Shown here piece by piece: positions 1-7,573 of a DNA stretch of 64,000 nt. The notes beneath the pieces are model-generated. The model was not told the origin of the DNA and made no database searches. It was given only the letters and a program-made list of their open reading frames with translations. Source of the stretch: Flavobacterium silvaticum (GTDB lineage: Bacteria > Bacteroidota > Bacteroidia > Flavobacteriales > Flavobacteriaceae); the NCBI RefSeq assembly GCF_012911565.1, contig NZ_JAAMPU010000096.1, forward strand, positions 62,001 through 126,000, given 5' to 3'. Positions within the stretch are counted from its first letter, which is position 1, and each line of letters begins with the position of its first letter. A program made the position numbers and the translations under genes.

Positions 1-57
1 TCGGTTTAAAAAAACCTCGTGTTTTAATTATTCATTATTAATTAAGACCTTTGCCGC

Positions 58-1398
58 ATGTCATTCGAACAATTCAAACTTCCCAAAGCCCTTCAGAAAG
101 CCGTTGACGAACTCGGTTTTGAAAATCCGACACCTATCCAGCAGCGCGCTTTTCCGGTGATTTCATCGGGACGCGACATGATGGGAATCGCCCAGACCGG
201 AACCGGAAAGACCTTTGCCTATTTGCTTCCGCTCCTCAAGCAATACTCGTTCACGCCGACGCATACGCCAAAAATCGTGATCCTCGTACCGACGCGCGAG
301 CTGGTGGTGCAGGTGGTCGAGGAAGTGGAAAAACTGACCAAATATATGTCGGTACGTACACTTGGTATTTATGGAGGGGTGAATATCAATACCCAGAAAA
401 CATCGGTTTATCAAGGAATCGATATCCTTGTCGGTACACCGGGTCGCGTGATGGATCTGGCTCTCGATAATGTATTGCGGTTCGATGAGACCAAGAAACT
501 GGTGATAGATGAATTCGACGAGATGCTGAACCTGGGTTTCCGTCCGCAGATCACCTCGATATTGGCGATGATGAGCCAAAAGCGACAGAATATTTTGTTT
601 TCGGCAACCATGACGGATGATGTGGACGATGTGCTCAACGATTATTTCGATTTTCCGGAAGAAGTCACGCTTGCCGCATCCGGGACGCCTTTGGAGAAAA
701 TAGAGCAATCGGCTTATGCGGTCCCGAATTTCAATACGAAGGTCAATCTGTTAAAGGAATTGCTTCGTACCGATGATTCTTTCGAGCGCGTGCTGGTATT
801 TGTCAACAATAAAAAGATAGCCGATATGTTGCACGAGAAGATCGAAGAAGATTTTCCGGAGCAATTCGGCCTTATCCATTCCAATAAGTCGCAAAATTAC
901 AGGCTTCATTCCATGGCTGATTTCCAAAGTGGGCAACTGCGCGGATTGATCACCACCGATGTCATGGCGCGTGGGCTCGATATTTCAGATATTACCCACG
1001 TCATCAATTTCGAGATGCCTGAACTCCCGGAGCAATACATGCACCGTATCGGTAGGACAGGACGTGCGGATAAATCCGGGACAGCGATTTCATTCGTGAC
1101 GCCACGTGAGGAAGATATCCGCGTTGAAGCGGAAGTATTGATGAACCGTGAAATCCCGAGCGTGGATTTTCCACCAAATGTTGAAGTCTCGACCTTATTG
1201 ATCGGCCCTGAGAAAGAAAAGGAAAAAGTAAAATTCCTGCTCAAGAAACCAAAGCTGACTGGTGGCGCATCAACGCATGAAAAATCTGCGAAAAATAAAA
1301 AAGTGAACCTTGGCGGGCCTTCCAAGACGAAGAAGAAAACAGGTTCGGTGAACCGCGGTTTGTTGCGGGCCCAGGCGGCGAAGAAAAAGAAGAAGTAG
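58..1398 (+). CDS. DEAD-box ATP-dependent RNA helicase
   Basis: A 446-aa superfamily 2 RNA helicase that should unwind RNA duplexes with ATP, for example in ribosome assembly or cold adaptation. Visible motifs: Q motif near residues 24-29 (PTPIQQ), Walker A AQTGTGKT at 45-52, motif Ib GTPGR near 126-130, motif II DEFD at 151-154 instead of the usual DEAD, SAT at 182-184, and motif VI HRIGRTGR in the C-terminal RecA-like lobe. The last 50 or so residues are a basic lysine-rich tail typical of RNA-binding extensions. The F in motif II is unusual, but the catalytic D and E are kept. The family is certain; the exact member (RhlE or CshA-like) is not. Confidence 0.95.
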   Translation: MSFEQFKLPKALQKAVDELGFENPTPIQQRAFPVISSGRDMMGIAQTGTGKTFAYLLPLLKQYSFTPTHTPKIVILVPTRELVVQVVEEVEKLTKYMSVRTLGIYGGVNINTQKTSVYQGIDILVGTPGRVMDLALDNVLRFDETKKLVIDEFDEMLNLGFRPQITSILAMMSQKRQNILFSATMTDDVDDVLNDYFDFPEEVTLAASGTPLEKIEQSAYAVPNFNTKVNLLKELLRTDDSFERVLVFVNNKKIADMLHEKIEEDFPEQFGLIHSNKSQNYRLHSMADFQSGQLRGLITTDVMARGLDISDITHVINFEMPELPEQYMHRIGRTGRADKSGTAISFVTPREEDIRVEAEVLMNREIPSVDFPPNVEVSTLLIGPEKEKEKVKFLLKKPKLTGGASTHEKSAKNKKVNLGGPSKTKKKTGSVNRGLLRAQAAKKKKK

Positions 1399-1401
1399 TT
1401 G

Positions 1402-1446
1402 GTTAACAGTTAACAGTTAACAGTTAACAAGTAACAGTTAACAGTT
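1402..1446. repeat. Heptamer array GTTAACA x6
   Basis: Six tandem 7-bp units follow the helicase stop codon: four GTTAACA, one AGTAACA, one GTTAACA, then GTT. A related GTTAACC array lies on the far side of the terminator at 1481-1512. In the minus-strand RNA the two arrays could pair using U-G wobbles at the variable position. Confidence 0.85.
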
Positions 1447-1478
1447 GAAGCACGTTGATGGAACAATAATGATTAAAT

Positions 1479-1516
1479 AAAAAACTCCGGTTCATTTTAA
1501 AACCGGAGTTTTTTAT
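1479..1516. terminator. Bidirectional intrinsic terminator
   Basis: A perfect 12-bp stem (AAAACTCCGGTT, 1481-1492, pairing with 1501-1512) with an 8-nt loop, with A-runs on the left and T-runs on the right. It lies between two convergent genes and can end transcription from both sides. Confidence 0.9.
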
Positions 1517-1520
1517 TTTC

Positions 1521-1558
1521 GTTAACCGTTAACCGTTAACCGTTAACCGTTAACCGTT
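1521..1558. repeat. Heptamer array GTTAACC x5
   Basis: Five perfect tandem GTTAACC units plus GTT, ending at the stop codon of the minus-strand gene that starts at 3024. It belongs to the same heptamer family as the array at 1402-1446 but has a different seventh base. Confidence 0.88.
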
Positions 1559-3024
1559 CACTTACTTTCTTCCAGAACCTTATTCGGATCATACCCAAAC
1601 AAATGATGCTCCTTGATGAGTTCCGCGATACCTTTTGGCAGCATTTCTTCCCAACCCGGAATTCCGCCGGTGATCATTTTGAGAACGACACGTGAGAAAA
1701 TTTCGAGGTTGTGCGGATCGAAGTCGTCTATGTCGATTACTTTTCCGTTGAATTTGAAGAACTTGTACAATTCTTTCATCCGCGGATGGACTTTGAGGTT
1801 TTCGGAATTGATGATTTCCCCATCTTCCCCAATCATCGGATACAGGAATACCTTCAAATCGCGATAAAACAGTTTCCCGAAAGCTTCAAGGATGCCGCCG
1901 CTCAAATGACGATAATATTTCTCGTCGAAAATATCCACAAGGTTGTTCACGCCCATGGCCAATCCCATACGGGCCTTGGTATAGTTCGAGAAATATTCGA
2001 CCACTTTGTAGTATTCCTGGAAATTGGAAATCATTACGGTCTGGCCCAAAGCACAGAGCAATTCGGCCCGGTCCATAAAGTCGCGCTCGTCTATTTCCCC
2101 GTCGGAACGCAGGTTCGATAGCGTAATTTCAAAAATGACCAAGGTATTTTTTTCGTCAACTTTGCTTTCTTCGAGGAACATTTTGAGTGACTTCTCATAC
2201 ATGTCCATATTGACCACTGTAACCGGACGGAAACTTCCGCGCAAGGCAAGGATGTTCTTTTTGTAGAGCACGGCAGCCGGCAAAATATTCTGGCCTTCCG
2301 GGTTGAACATCACCGCATCGGTCATTCCGTTCTTGACGAGTTGGAGCGACATCAATCTGTTGTCGACATCGGCAAAACGCGGCCCTGAAAAGTTGATCGT
2401 ATCTATTTCAAGCTGGTCTTTGTCGAGGTGATCGTACAGATAACGCAGCAGTTTCTTCGGGTCGTTGTATTTGTAGAAAGCGCCATAGATCAGGTTGACA
2501 CCAAGGATTCCAAGTGTTTCCTGTTGCAGGCGCGCATCGGTTTCCTTGAACCGTATGTGGATGATGATTTCGTTGTAATCTTCGTCGGGTTCGATCTGGT
2601 ATTTGATCCCGACCCAGCCGTGACCCTTGAATTGCTTGGCGAAATCAATGGTAGCAACAGTATTCGCGTAAGAGAAAAAGATTTTATTCGGATGCTTCTC
2701 ACGGCTCAGACGCTTTTCAATGATCTGGACTTCGTGCGAAAGCATTTTTTTGAGGCGGCTTTCGGTTACATATCTGCCATCAGCTTCAGAACCATAGATG
2801 GCATCGCTGAAATCCTTGTCGTATGCCGACATCGCCTTGGCAATGGTTCCGGAAGAACCGCCGGAACGAAAGAAGTGGCGCACGGTTTCCTGTCCGGCCC
2901 CAATCTCGGAAAATGTTCCATAAATGTTGTCATTCAGGTTGATTCGCAGTGCCTTATCCTTTATGGAAGGAATCTGTTCAATCGCCTTGTCCCCTTTGAG
3001 GGTAAAACCGTCATCTCTTAACAT
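1558..3024 (-). CDS. Conserved 488-aa protein of unknown function
   Basis: A 488-aa soluble protein with no signal peptide or membrane segment. I do not recognise a catalytic domain. A conserved-looking N-terminal block contains GAGQETVRHFFRSGGSSGT at about residues 42-60; the middle and C-terminal parts alternate beta-rich and helical stretches with SGGILEAFGKLF near 378-389. The ATG at 3024 is supported by a TAACTTTG promoter element about 20 bases upstream (3043-3050, minus strand). It stands alone, divergent from the hydrolase at 3149 and convergent with the helicase. Homologues probably exist across Flavobacteriia, but no function is claimed. Confidence 0.8.
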   Translation of the reverse strand: MLRDDGFTLKGDKAIEQIPSIKDKALRINLNDNIYGTFSEIGAGQETVRHFFRSGGSSGTIAKAMSAYDKDFSDAIYGSEADGRYVTESRLKKMLSHEVQIIEKRLSREKHPNKIFFSYANTVATIDFAKQFKGHGWVGIKYQIEPDEDYNEIIIHIRFKETDARLQQETLGILGVNLIYGAFYKYNDPKKLLRYLYDHLDKDQLEIDTINFSGPRFADVDNRLMSLQLVKNGMTDAVMFNPEGQNILPAAVLYKKNILALRGSFRPVTVVNMDMYEKSLKMFLEESKVDEKNTLVIFEITLSNLRSDGEIDERDFMDRAELLCALGQTVMISNFQEYYKVVEYFSNYTKARMGLAMGVNNLVDIFDEKYYRHLSGGILEAFGKLFYRDLKVFLYPMIGEDGEIINSENLKVHPRMKELYKFFKFNGKVIDIDDFDPHNLEIFSRVVLKMITGGIPGWEEMLPKGIAELIKEHHLFGYDPNKVLEESK

Positions 3025-3042
3025 AATCGTTGAAATTCACAG

Positions 3043-3050
3043 CAAAGTTA
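3043..3050 (-). promoter_or_regulatory. Bacteroidota -7 promoter element (TAACTTTG)
   Basis: The minus-strand sequence TAACTTTG matches the Bacteroidota -7 consensus TANNTTTG and lies about 20 bases upstream of the ATG at 3024. No TTG at the usual -33 spacing was found. Confidence 0.5.
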
Positions 3051-3084
3051 ACGAAATCTGCAACGAAATGAAACGTAATAATCT

Positions 3085-3092
3085 TATTTTTG
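3085..3092 (+). promoter_or_regulatory. Bacteroidota -7 promoter element (TATTTTTG)
   Basis: TATTTTTG matches TANNTTTG and lies 56 bases upstream of the hydrolase start at 3149, in the intergenic region shared with the divergent gene. Confidence 0.5.
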
Positions 3093-3148
3093 TTTTAAAT
3101 TAATCGGACGATTTGTAATTCGAAGCCGGTTTTTTTATCTGATTCTCA

Positions 3149-3916
3149 ATGAAGGTATATTTCTTAGGTACAGGCACTTCCCAGGGCATTCCGGTAATCG
3201 GTAGCACGCATCCGGTTTGCCTGAGCAAAGACCCTAAAGACAAGCGGTTGCGTGTATCTGTCTGGATCCATTGGGATAATGGTTCGTTCGTGATTGATTG
3301 CGGACCGGATTTCAGGCAGCAGATGCTCACTTCGGGCTGTCCGCGTATTGACGGTATCCTGTTCACCCATGAACACGCCGATCATACGGCCGGCCTCGAC
3401 GACATCCGTCCGTTCAATTTTTTCCAGCAGCAAAAGATTCCGCTGTTCGCCCATCGCCGTGTGATCGAAAACCTGCAAAAACGATTCGATTATATTTTTG
3501 AAGAAGAAAACCGCTATCCGGGCGCGCCGTCTGTTTCCGTAATTGAAATCAAAAACGACGAACGGTTTGCCATCGGTGATAAAACCTGTATCCCGATCGA
3601 GGCGTGGCACGGAAAATTGCCGATACTCGGTTTCCGTATAGATGACTTCGCCTACCTCACGGATGTCAAGACGATTTTTGAAGAAGAAGCCGATAAATTA
3701 AAAGGATTGAAAGTATTGGTCATCAATGCCTTGAGGGAAGAGCCGCACGAGAGCCATTTCACTTTGCAGGAAGCCATCGATTTTATACATTTGGTGAAGC
3801 CGGAACGCACCTATCTGACCCACATCAGCCATATCCTGGGCTTTCACGAAGAAGTCGAAAAGAAGCTTCCGCCCAATGTTTTCCTTGCCTACGATAACCT
3901 CGAACTGACTCTATAA
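3149..3916 (+). CDS. Metallo-beta-lactamase-fold hydrolase (PhnP-like)
   Basis: A 255-aa MBL-fold protein expected to bind two metal ions and hydrolyse a phosphodiester or similar ester. The metal-binding signature HEHADH is at residues 74-79; the N-terminal GTGTSQG strand-loop at 8-13 and the late histidine motif (THISHILGFH) are typical of the PhnP/cyclic phosphodiesterase branch. No signal peptide, so cytoplasmic. It is followed without a gap by the gene at 3917, and then by 4403, so the three probably form an operon. Substrate cannot be told from sequence. Confidence 0.9.
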   Translation: MKVYFLGTGTSQGIPVIGSTHPVCLSKDPKDKRLRVSVWIHWDNGSFVIDCGPDFRQQMLTSGCPRIDGILFTHEHADHTAGLDDIRPFNFFQQQKIPLFAHRRVIENLQKRFDYIFEEENRYPGAPSVSVIEIKNDERFAIGDKTCIPIEAWHGKLPILGFRIDDFAYLTDVKTIFEEEADKLKGLKVLVINALREEPHESHFTLQEAIDFIHLVKPERTYLTHISHILGFHEEVEKKLPPNVFLAYDNLELTL

Positions 3917-4399
3917 ATGAAAAAATCACTTTTCCTGTACCTGTTCATCCTTGCCGTTGTAATGAATGTGTTCACGTATGCGTACTTCAGCAAACAACAC
4001 GAATCTGATGTAATGAAAACCGAGTCGAAGCTCAAAAAAGCAAACGACAGTATTTTGGTTTTGTACAATGATTTAATCGATGCCAATTATTTTTCACTTG
4101 AATACAACCAGAACGCCCAGGATAATATGGACACAGATCCGAAGCAAGTCATCAAACTCGTCACGAATGAAATCCTGGAAATGAACAGCAATGTCAAGGG
4201 AAATCCGCTTATTCCGTATGATCAGATAAACGAACAGAAATTCATCATCAACAAAGTGCGTGTCCTGAACCACCGCTGGGTTATCGCAGATTACACCGAT
4301 GGCAAAATGTGGGGCGAATTGTTGCTCAAATATTTCATTGAAGACAACGGAAAGCTGACCTTCGAGCGTATGGATACGCAGCTTTACGCCAAACAGTAA
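3917..4399 (+). CDS. Membrane-anchored protein of unknown function
   Basis: A 160-aa protein with one N-terminal hydrophobic helix (about residues 3-24) and a short heptad-like stretch after it, then a mixed soluble domain that should face the periplasm. The ATG immediately follows the TAA of the hydrolase (no spacer), pointing to coupled translation. I do not recognise the domain. Confidence 0.75.
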   Translation: MKKSLFLYLFILAVVMNVFTYAYFSKQHESDVMKTESKLKKANDSILVLYNDLIDANYFSLEYNQNAQDNMDTDPKQVIKLVTNEILEMNSNVKGNPLIPYDQINEQKFIINKVRVLNHRWVIADYTDGKMWGELLLKYFIEDNGKLTFERMDTQLYAKQ

Positions 4400-4402
4400 C
4401 GT

Positions 4403-4777
4403 ATGGATTTAGGGGTCAGGGAAATCATCACGTTTATCTCTTCGGGAAAGGATTATGCAAAATCGATCGGATTCTATGTCGATATGGGTTTCGGACTGGA
4501 ATGGAGCAACCACGAAATCAGCAGCCTTAAACTTGGCAACTGCCGGTTTTTCCTCCAGAACTATCCGTCCGAATGGATGCACGGGAATTTCATGATGGCA
4601 CTCGAGGTCGAAAATGTAGACGATTGGTGGACGAAACTATCATCATTGAATCTGGAATCAAAATACGAAGGCGTCCGGCTCAAGGCACCACAGGATTATC
4701 CGTGGGGAAAACGCGAAATCCATTTGTCCGATCCCAATGGCGTATTGTGGCATATTTCGAGTGACATCAGGAAATGA
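4403..4777 (+). CDS. VOC (glyoxalase/bleomycin-resistance) family protein
   Basis: A 124-aa protein of the vicinal oxygen chelate fold: beta-alpha-beta-beta-beta pattern starting VREIITFISSGKDYAKSIGFYVDMGF and ending with the diagnostic HLSDPNGVLWHIS. Members bind a metal or a ligand in a cupped sheet; this one could be an isomerase, a dioxygenase or a binding protein. It is last in the three-gene run from 3149, three bases after the previous stop, and abuts the convergent gene ending at 4778 with no bases between. Confidence 0.85.
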   Translation: MDLGVREIITFISSGKDYAKSIGFYVDMGFGLEWSNHEISSLKLGNCRFFLQNYPSEWMHGNFMMALEVENVDDWWTKLSSLNLESKYEGVRLKAPQDYPWGKREIHLSDPNGVLWHISSDIRK

Positions 4778-5374
4778 TCAGCGTGTTTTTTTGTGATACC
4801 AGTCGCTGACTAAAATCGGAATCCAGATAGGAGCTAGTAAAACGGCATAAAAATATTGGGAAATCCGGCTGCTTCGTTTTCGTTCTGTCCTTAGTTCCGT
4901 TCGTTTATTGATAAATCCAATAAAGTCTTCGTTTATAGCAATCAGACCGAGTTTCTCCGTCCGGTCATCGCGTATGGATACGCCAATGGGCACTTCGCCT
5001 TCGCTGTAATAAAATACTTGCGGAATCTGAGCTTTTCCTATTTCTATAAAGTAGTACAGCGTATTATGGAAAGGATCTTTTTTTTTCAGGAAGCAGCATA
5101 GATCAGCCGCATCCAGTACAATTTTCGGATCGTTTCCAATTAGTGTCCTGAAATCTTTCTGCAAACGGATAAATGAATCGACAGTGAAATCGGTATCGAG
5201 GATGTTCGATTTTTTTCCGGCTGTTTTCAGGAAATGTAGGACTATTTCGGGAAGATCCGTTTTGAAATACGATGTGATGATGGAAAGCTCATCAGCTGAA
5301 AACCCAATGTTATCGATTCCTTTTACGCTGATGAAGTTCAGTCCTTTCAAGAGTGTCTGCTTTTGGACAGCCAA
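4778..5374 (-). CDS. Possible SMI1/KNR4 (SUKH)-like membrane-tethered protein
   Basis: A 198-aa protein whose only possible start is a TTG at 5374: no other Met codon exists in the frame, and an in-frame stop lies four codons upstream. The start lies inside the end of the esterase gene (28-bp overlap), which fits translational coupling. The first 120 residues resemble a SUKH fold (ELSIITSYFKTDLPEIVLHFLK; later YYFIEIGKAQIPQVFYY), a family known for toxin-immunity roles but also other uses. The C-terminus has a hydrophobic segment (about 173-188) followed by a basic tail. The SUKH assignment is tentative. Confidence 0.6.
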   Translation of the reverse strand: MAVQKQTLLKGLNFISVKGIDNIGFSADELSIITSYFKTDLPEIVLHFLKTAGKKSNILDTDFTVDSFIRLQKDFRTLIGNDPKIVLDAADLCCFLKKKDPFHNTLYYFIEIGKAQIPQVFYYSEGEVPIGVSIRDDRTEKLGLIAINEDFIGFINKRTELRTERKRSSRISQYFYAVLLAPIWIPILVSDWYHKKTR

Positions 5375-5997
5375 TCCCTGAAATCAAAGAAATTCTGGGG
5401 CGCTACACCATGACCGACGGGATATTCATGGTATTCATTCGTAATTCCTAAAGTATCTAAAACCGGTTTGGCCTTTCGCGCCCAATCAACAGGAACGACC
5501 TGGTCTACGGAACCGTGCGAGATAAAGAACCTCAATTTTGAAAAGTCATTCTTCTCAAAACCGTTTAGGACTATATCGGTGTTCAGATAACCGCTCATGG
5601 CCGCAACCTGTTTGATTTTCTGAGGATACGACAAAGCAACGGCATAACTCAGGATCGCGCCCTGGCTAAAACCGACAAGGGATATATCCTGTGGGTCTAT
5701 CGGATATTGCTGTGGCAATTTATCCACAAAATCAACAATCCTGTCCCTGGATTCCGCCGCTTGGGCCAAATCTGAAAAACGTTTTTCATCGGCGGTGAAA
5801 TCAATCGCGTACCAGGCATAACCGGAATACGGCATGTCATAAGGCGCTCTTGCCGAAATGATAAAATATTCCTGAGGAAGTTCAGAAGCGAACGAAAACA
5901 AATCTTCTTCATTGCTTCCATAACCGTGAAGCAGTATGAGTGCCGGATTTTTTTCAAGTAGGATTGATGGCTTGCGAACCAGATGATAAAGACTCAT
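5347..5997 (-). CDS. Alpha/beta hydrolase, phospholipase/carboxylesterase family
   Basis: A 216-aa serine hydrolase of the small carboxylesterase type. Visible: oxyanion region ILLHGYGSNEEDL, nucleophile elbow GFSQG, catalytic Asp in HGSVDQVVP and His in PVGHGV near the end. No signal peptide. I chose the ATG at 5997 (MSLYHLVRKPS) rather than an upstream start, because it overlaps the stop of the gene at 6323 as TAATG. It is fourth of five overlapping genes running from 9495 to 4778. Confidence 0.9.
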   Translation of the reverse strand: MSLYHLVRKPSILLEKNPALILLHGYGSNEEDLFSFASELPQEYFIISARAPYDMPYSGYAWYAIDFTADEKRFSDLAQAAESRDRIVDFVDKLPQQYPIDPQDISLVGFSQGAILSYAVALSYPQKIKQVAAMSGYLNTDIVLNGFEKNDFSKLRFFISHGSVDQVVPVDWARKAKPVLDTLGITNEYHEYPVGHGVAPQNFFDFRDWLSKSRHS

Positions 5998-6323
5998 TAT
6001 ATTGATTTGAGGAATTTCTGAAAAAACGAACCAACTAATGGAACAGGTTGCATTTCCCCGCGAACAGCTGTCGAAACGCCATAAATCCAAAGAATCATAT
6101 TCGCAAAATACAACGGAGCCGATATAAGCCAGTTACCGAACGGACTCGCAATCATGCCCACGGAAATGAACAACAACGACAAACCCGCAGCCTGACGGAT
6201 GTGGAAAGCGGCAAACCTGTTTTTGGTTTCACCATTCATCGACATCGCAATCAAAACGCCTACGATTAAGATGTAGGCTGTGATGGCGGTTGTTTTTCCC
6301 TCGCGGATTTCTTCAGGGTTCAT
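5997..6323 (-). CDS. DUF4870-like small membrane protein
   Basis: A 108-aa protein with three to four hydrophobic helices (about 13-28, 42-62 and 67-85) in the arrangement of the DUF4870/Tic20-like family, whose role is unknown. The ATG at 6323 overlaps the stop codon of the dihydroorotase homologue as ATGA; another ATG two codons earlier (6329) is also possible. Membership of the coupled operon is clear from the overlaps at both ends. Confidence 0.8.
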   Translation of the reverse strand: MNPEEIREGKTTAITAYILIVGVLIAMSMNGETKNRFAAFHIRQAAGLSLLFISVGMIASPFGNWLISAPLYFANMILWIYGVSTAVRGEMQPVPLVGSFFQKFLKSI

Positions 6324-7573
6324 GACCATACCAGTTTGTTTTCACGCAAGGTTCCCAGGACTTTTCCTTTGAGTTTGCGTCCGAGGAAAGCCGAGTTTTT
6401 GGATTTGGATTTGATGTCGGACGATTGGAAGACCCACGAACCTTCTGTGGTAAAAAAGGTAAGTTCCGCCGCTGCGCCTTCGATGATTTGAGGCGGTTCA
6501 ACTCCAAAGAACAACCTTCCCAGCGTAAGTTTATTAACGATGGTTTCCACCGGAAGTACCGTCATCAAAGCCGCGAAAGCACTTTCCAACCCGATTGTCC
6601 CGCTTTTTGCGAGGTCGAATTCCATCTTTTTGTTTTCGATGTCGATAGGGTTGTGGTCAGACGTAATCATATCGATAGTCCCGTCTTTGACCGCTTTTAC
6701 CAAGGCTTTGCGTTGCTGTTCGTTGCGCAACGGCGGCATCGTTTTCTGTCGGGTATCGAATGTTTCTAGCGAATCATCTGTCAGCACCAGATGATGCACG
6801 GCCACGCTGCAACTTACCTGCAGCCCTTTGGCTTTGGCCTCTTTGATCAACCCGACGGCAACCGGTGAGCTGACGGTCGGGATGTGCATTTTGCCACCTG
6901 TATATTCAAGGATTTGCAGGTTTCTGGCAACCGCGAGATCTTCGGCAAGCGTTGGGATTCCTTTGAGGCCGAGTCGTGTCGCGGCCAGACCTTCATTGGC
7001 CACGCCATTTCCTTTGAGGCTTGTTTCCTGTGAAAAGGCAATCACCAATCCGTCAAAATCCTTTGCATATTGAAGCGAAATCTTGAGCAGGTTGGCATTG
7101 TCCATATATTTTGCGTAATCACCGAAAGCAATCGCCCCGTTCTGGCTCATTTCAAAAAGTTCGGCCAAATCTTTTCCTTCGCTTTTTGATGTCAAAGCCC
7201 CGATGGGATACAACTGGGTCAATGCATCTACCGCTTTGGAATGCACGAGTTGCAATTGGGAAGCGCTGTCGATTACCGGGTTCGTATTCGGTTGAAGCGC
7301 CACAGCCGTAAACCCGCTTGCTGCGGCTGTCGCCAATCCGTTTTCTATGGTTTCACGGTCTTCAAAGCCCGGTTCGCCAAAAGACACGCTGCTGTCGAAC
7401 CAGCCTTGTGAGATATGCAGGCCCTCTGCCGAAACTTCCTTATAATTATTGGTGTTTTCGAGCGAAGCCCCAATTTGTGTGATGATTCCGTTTTCAATGA
7501 TCAGGTCGCGCACTTGCTGGTGATGTGCCGATGATTCATCGAGGATGGTTGCTTGCTTGATGAAAAGTTTCAT
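6320..7573 (-). CDS. Dihydroorotase homologue lacking zinc ligands (probably non-catalytic)
   Basis: A 417-aa protein of the amidohydrolase superfamily with the dihydroorotase layout: PNTNP near residue 95, HHL and MPPLRNEQQR in the C-terminal half, and SDHNP for the catalytic Asp region. The metal motif DxHxH is replaced by D60-S-S-V-S64, so both histidines are serine, and the usual HCED region reads FSQE. It should therefore not bind the binuclear zinc centre. Known non-catalytic homologues (PyrC') stabilise aspartate transcarbamoylase, but no pyrB is nearby. The ATG at 7573 (MKLFIKQATILD) overlaps the BatA-like stop as ATGA. Automatic annotation as PyrC would be misleading. Confidence 0.9.
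   Translation of the reverse strand: MKLFIKQATILDESSAHHQQVRDLIIENGIITQIGASLENTNNYKEVSAEGLHISQGWFDSSVSFGEPGFEDRETIENGLATAAASGFTAVALQPNTNPVIDSASQLQLVHSKAVDALTQLYPIGALTSKSEGKDLAELFEMSQNGAIAFGDYAKYMDNANLLKISLQYAKDFDGLVIAFSQETSLKGNGVANEGLAATRLGLKGIPTLAEDLAVARNLQILEYTGGKMHIPTVSSPVAVGLIKEAKAKGLQVSCSVAVHHLVLTDDSLETFDTRQKTMPPLRNEQQRKALVKAVKDGTIDMITSDHNPIDIENKKMEFDLAKSGTIGLESAFAALMTVLPVETIVNKLTLGRLFFGVEPPQIIEGAAAELTFFTTEGSWVFQSSDIKSKSKNSAFLGRKLKGKVLGTLRENKLVWS

Noticed and set aside
1402-1558. Possible CRISPR array in the tandem repeats
   Set aside because: Units are 7 bp without spacers and there are no cas genes nearby.
4778-5374. Toxin-immunity locus based on the SUKH-like protein
   Set aside because: No polymorphic toxin gene is adjacent and the fold assignment is weak.
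6320-7573. Active dihydroorotase (PyrC)
   Set aside because: Both histidines of DxHxH and the HCED histidine are replaced.
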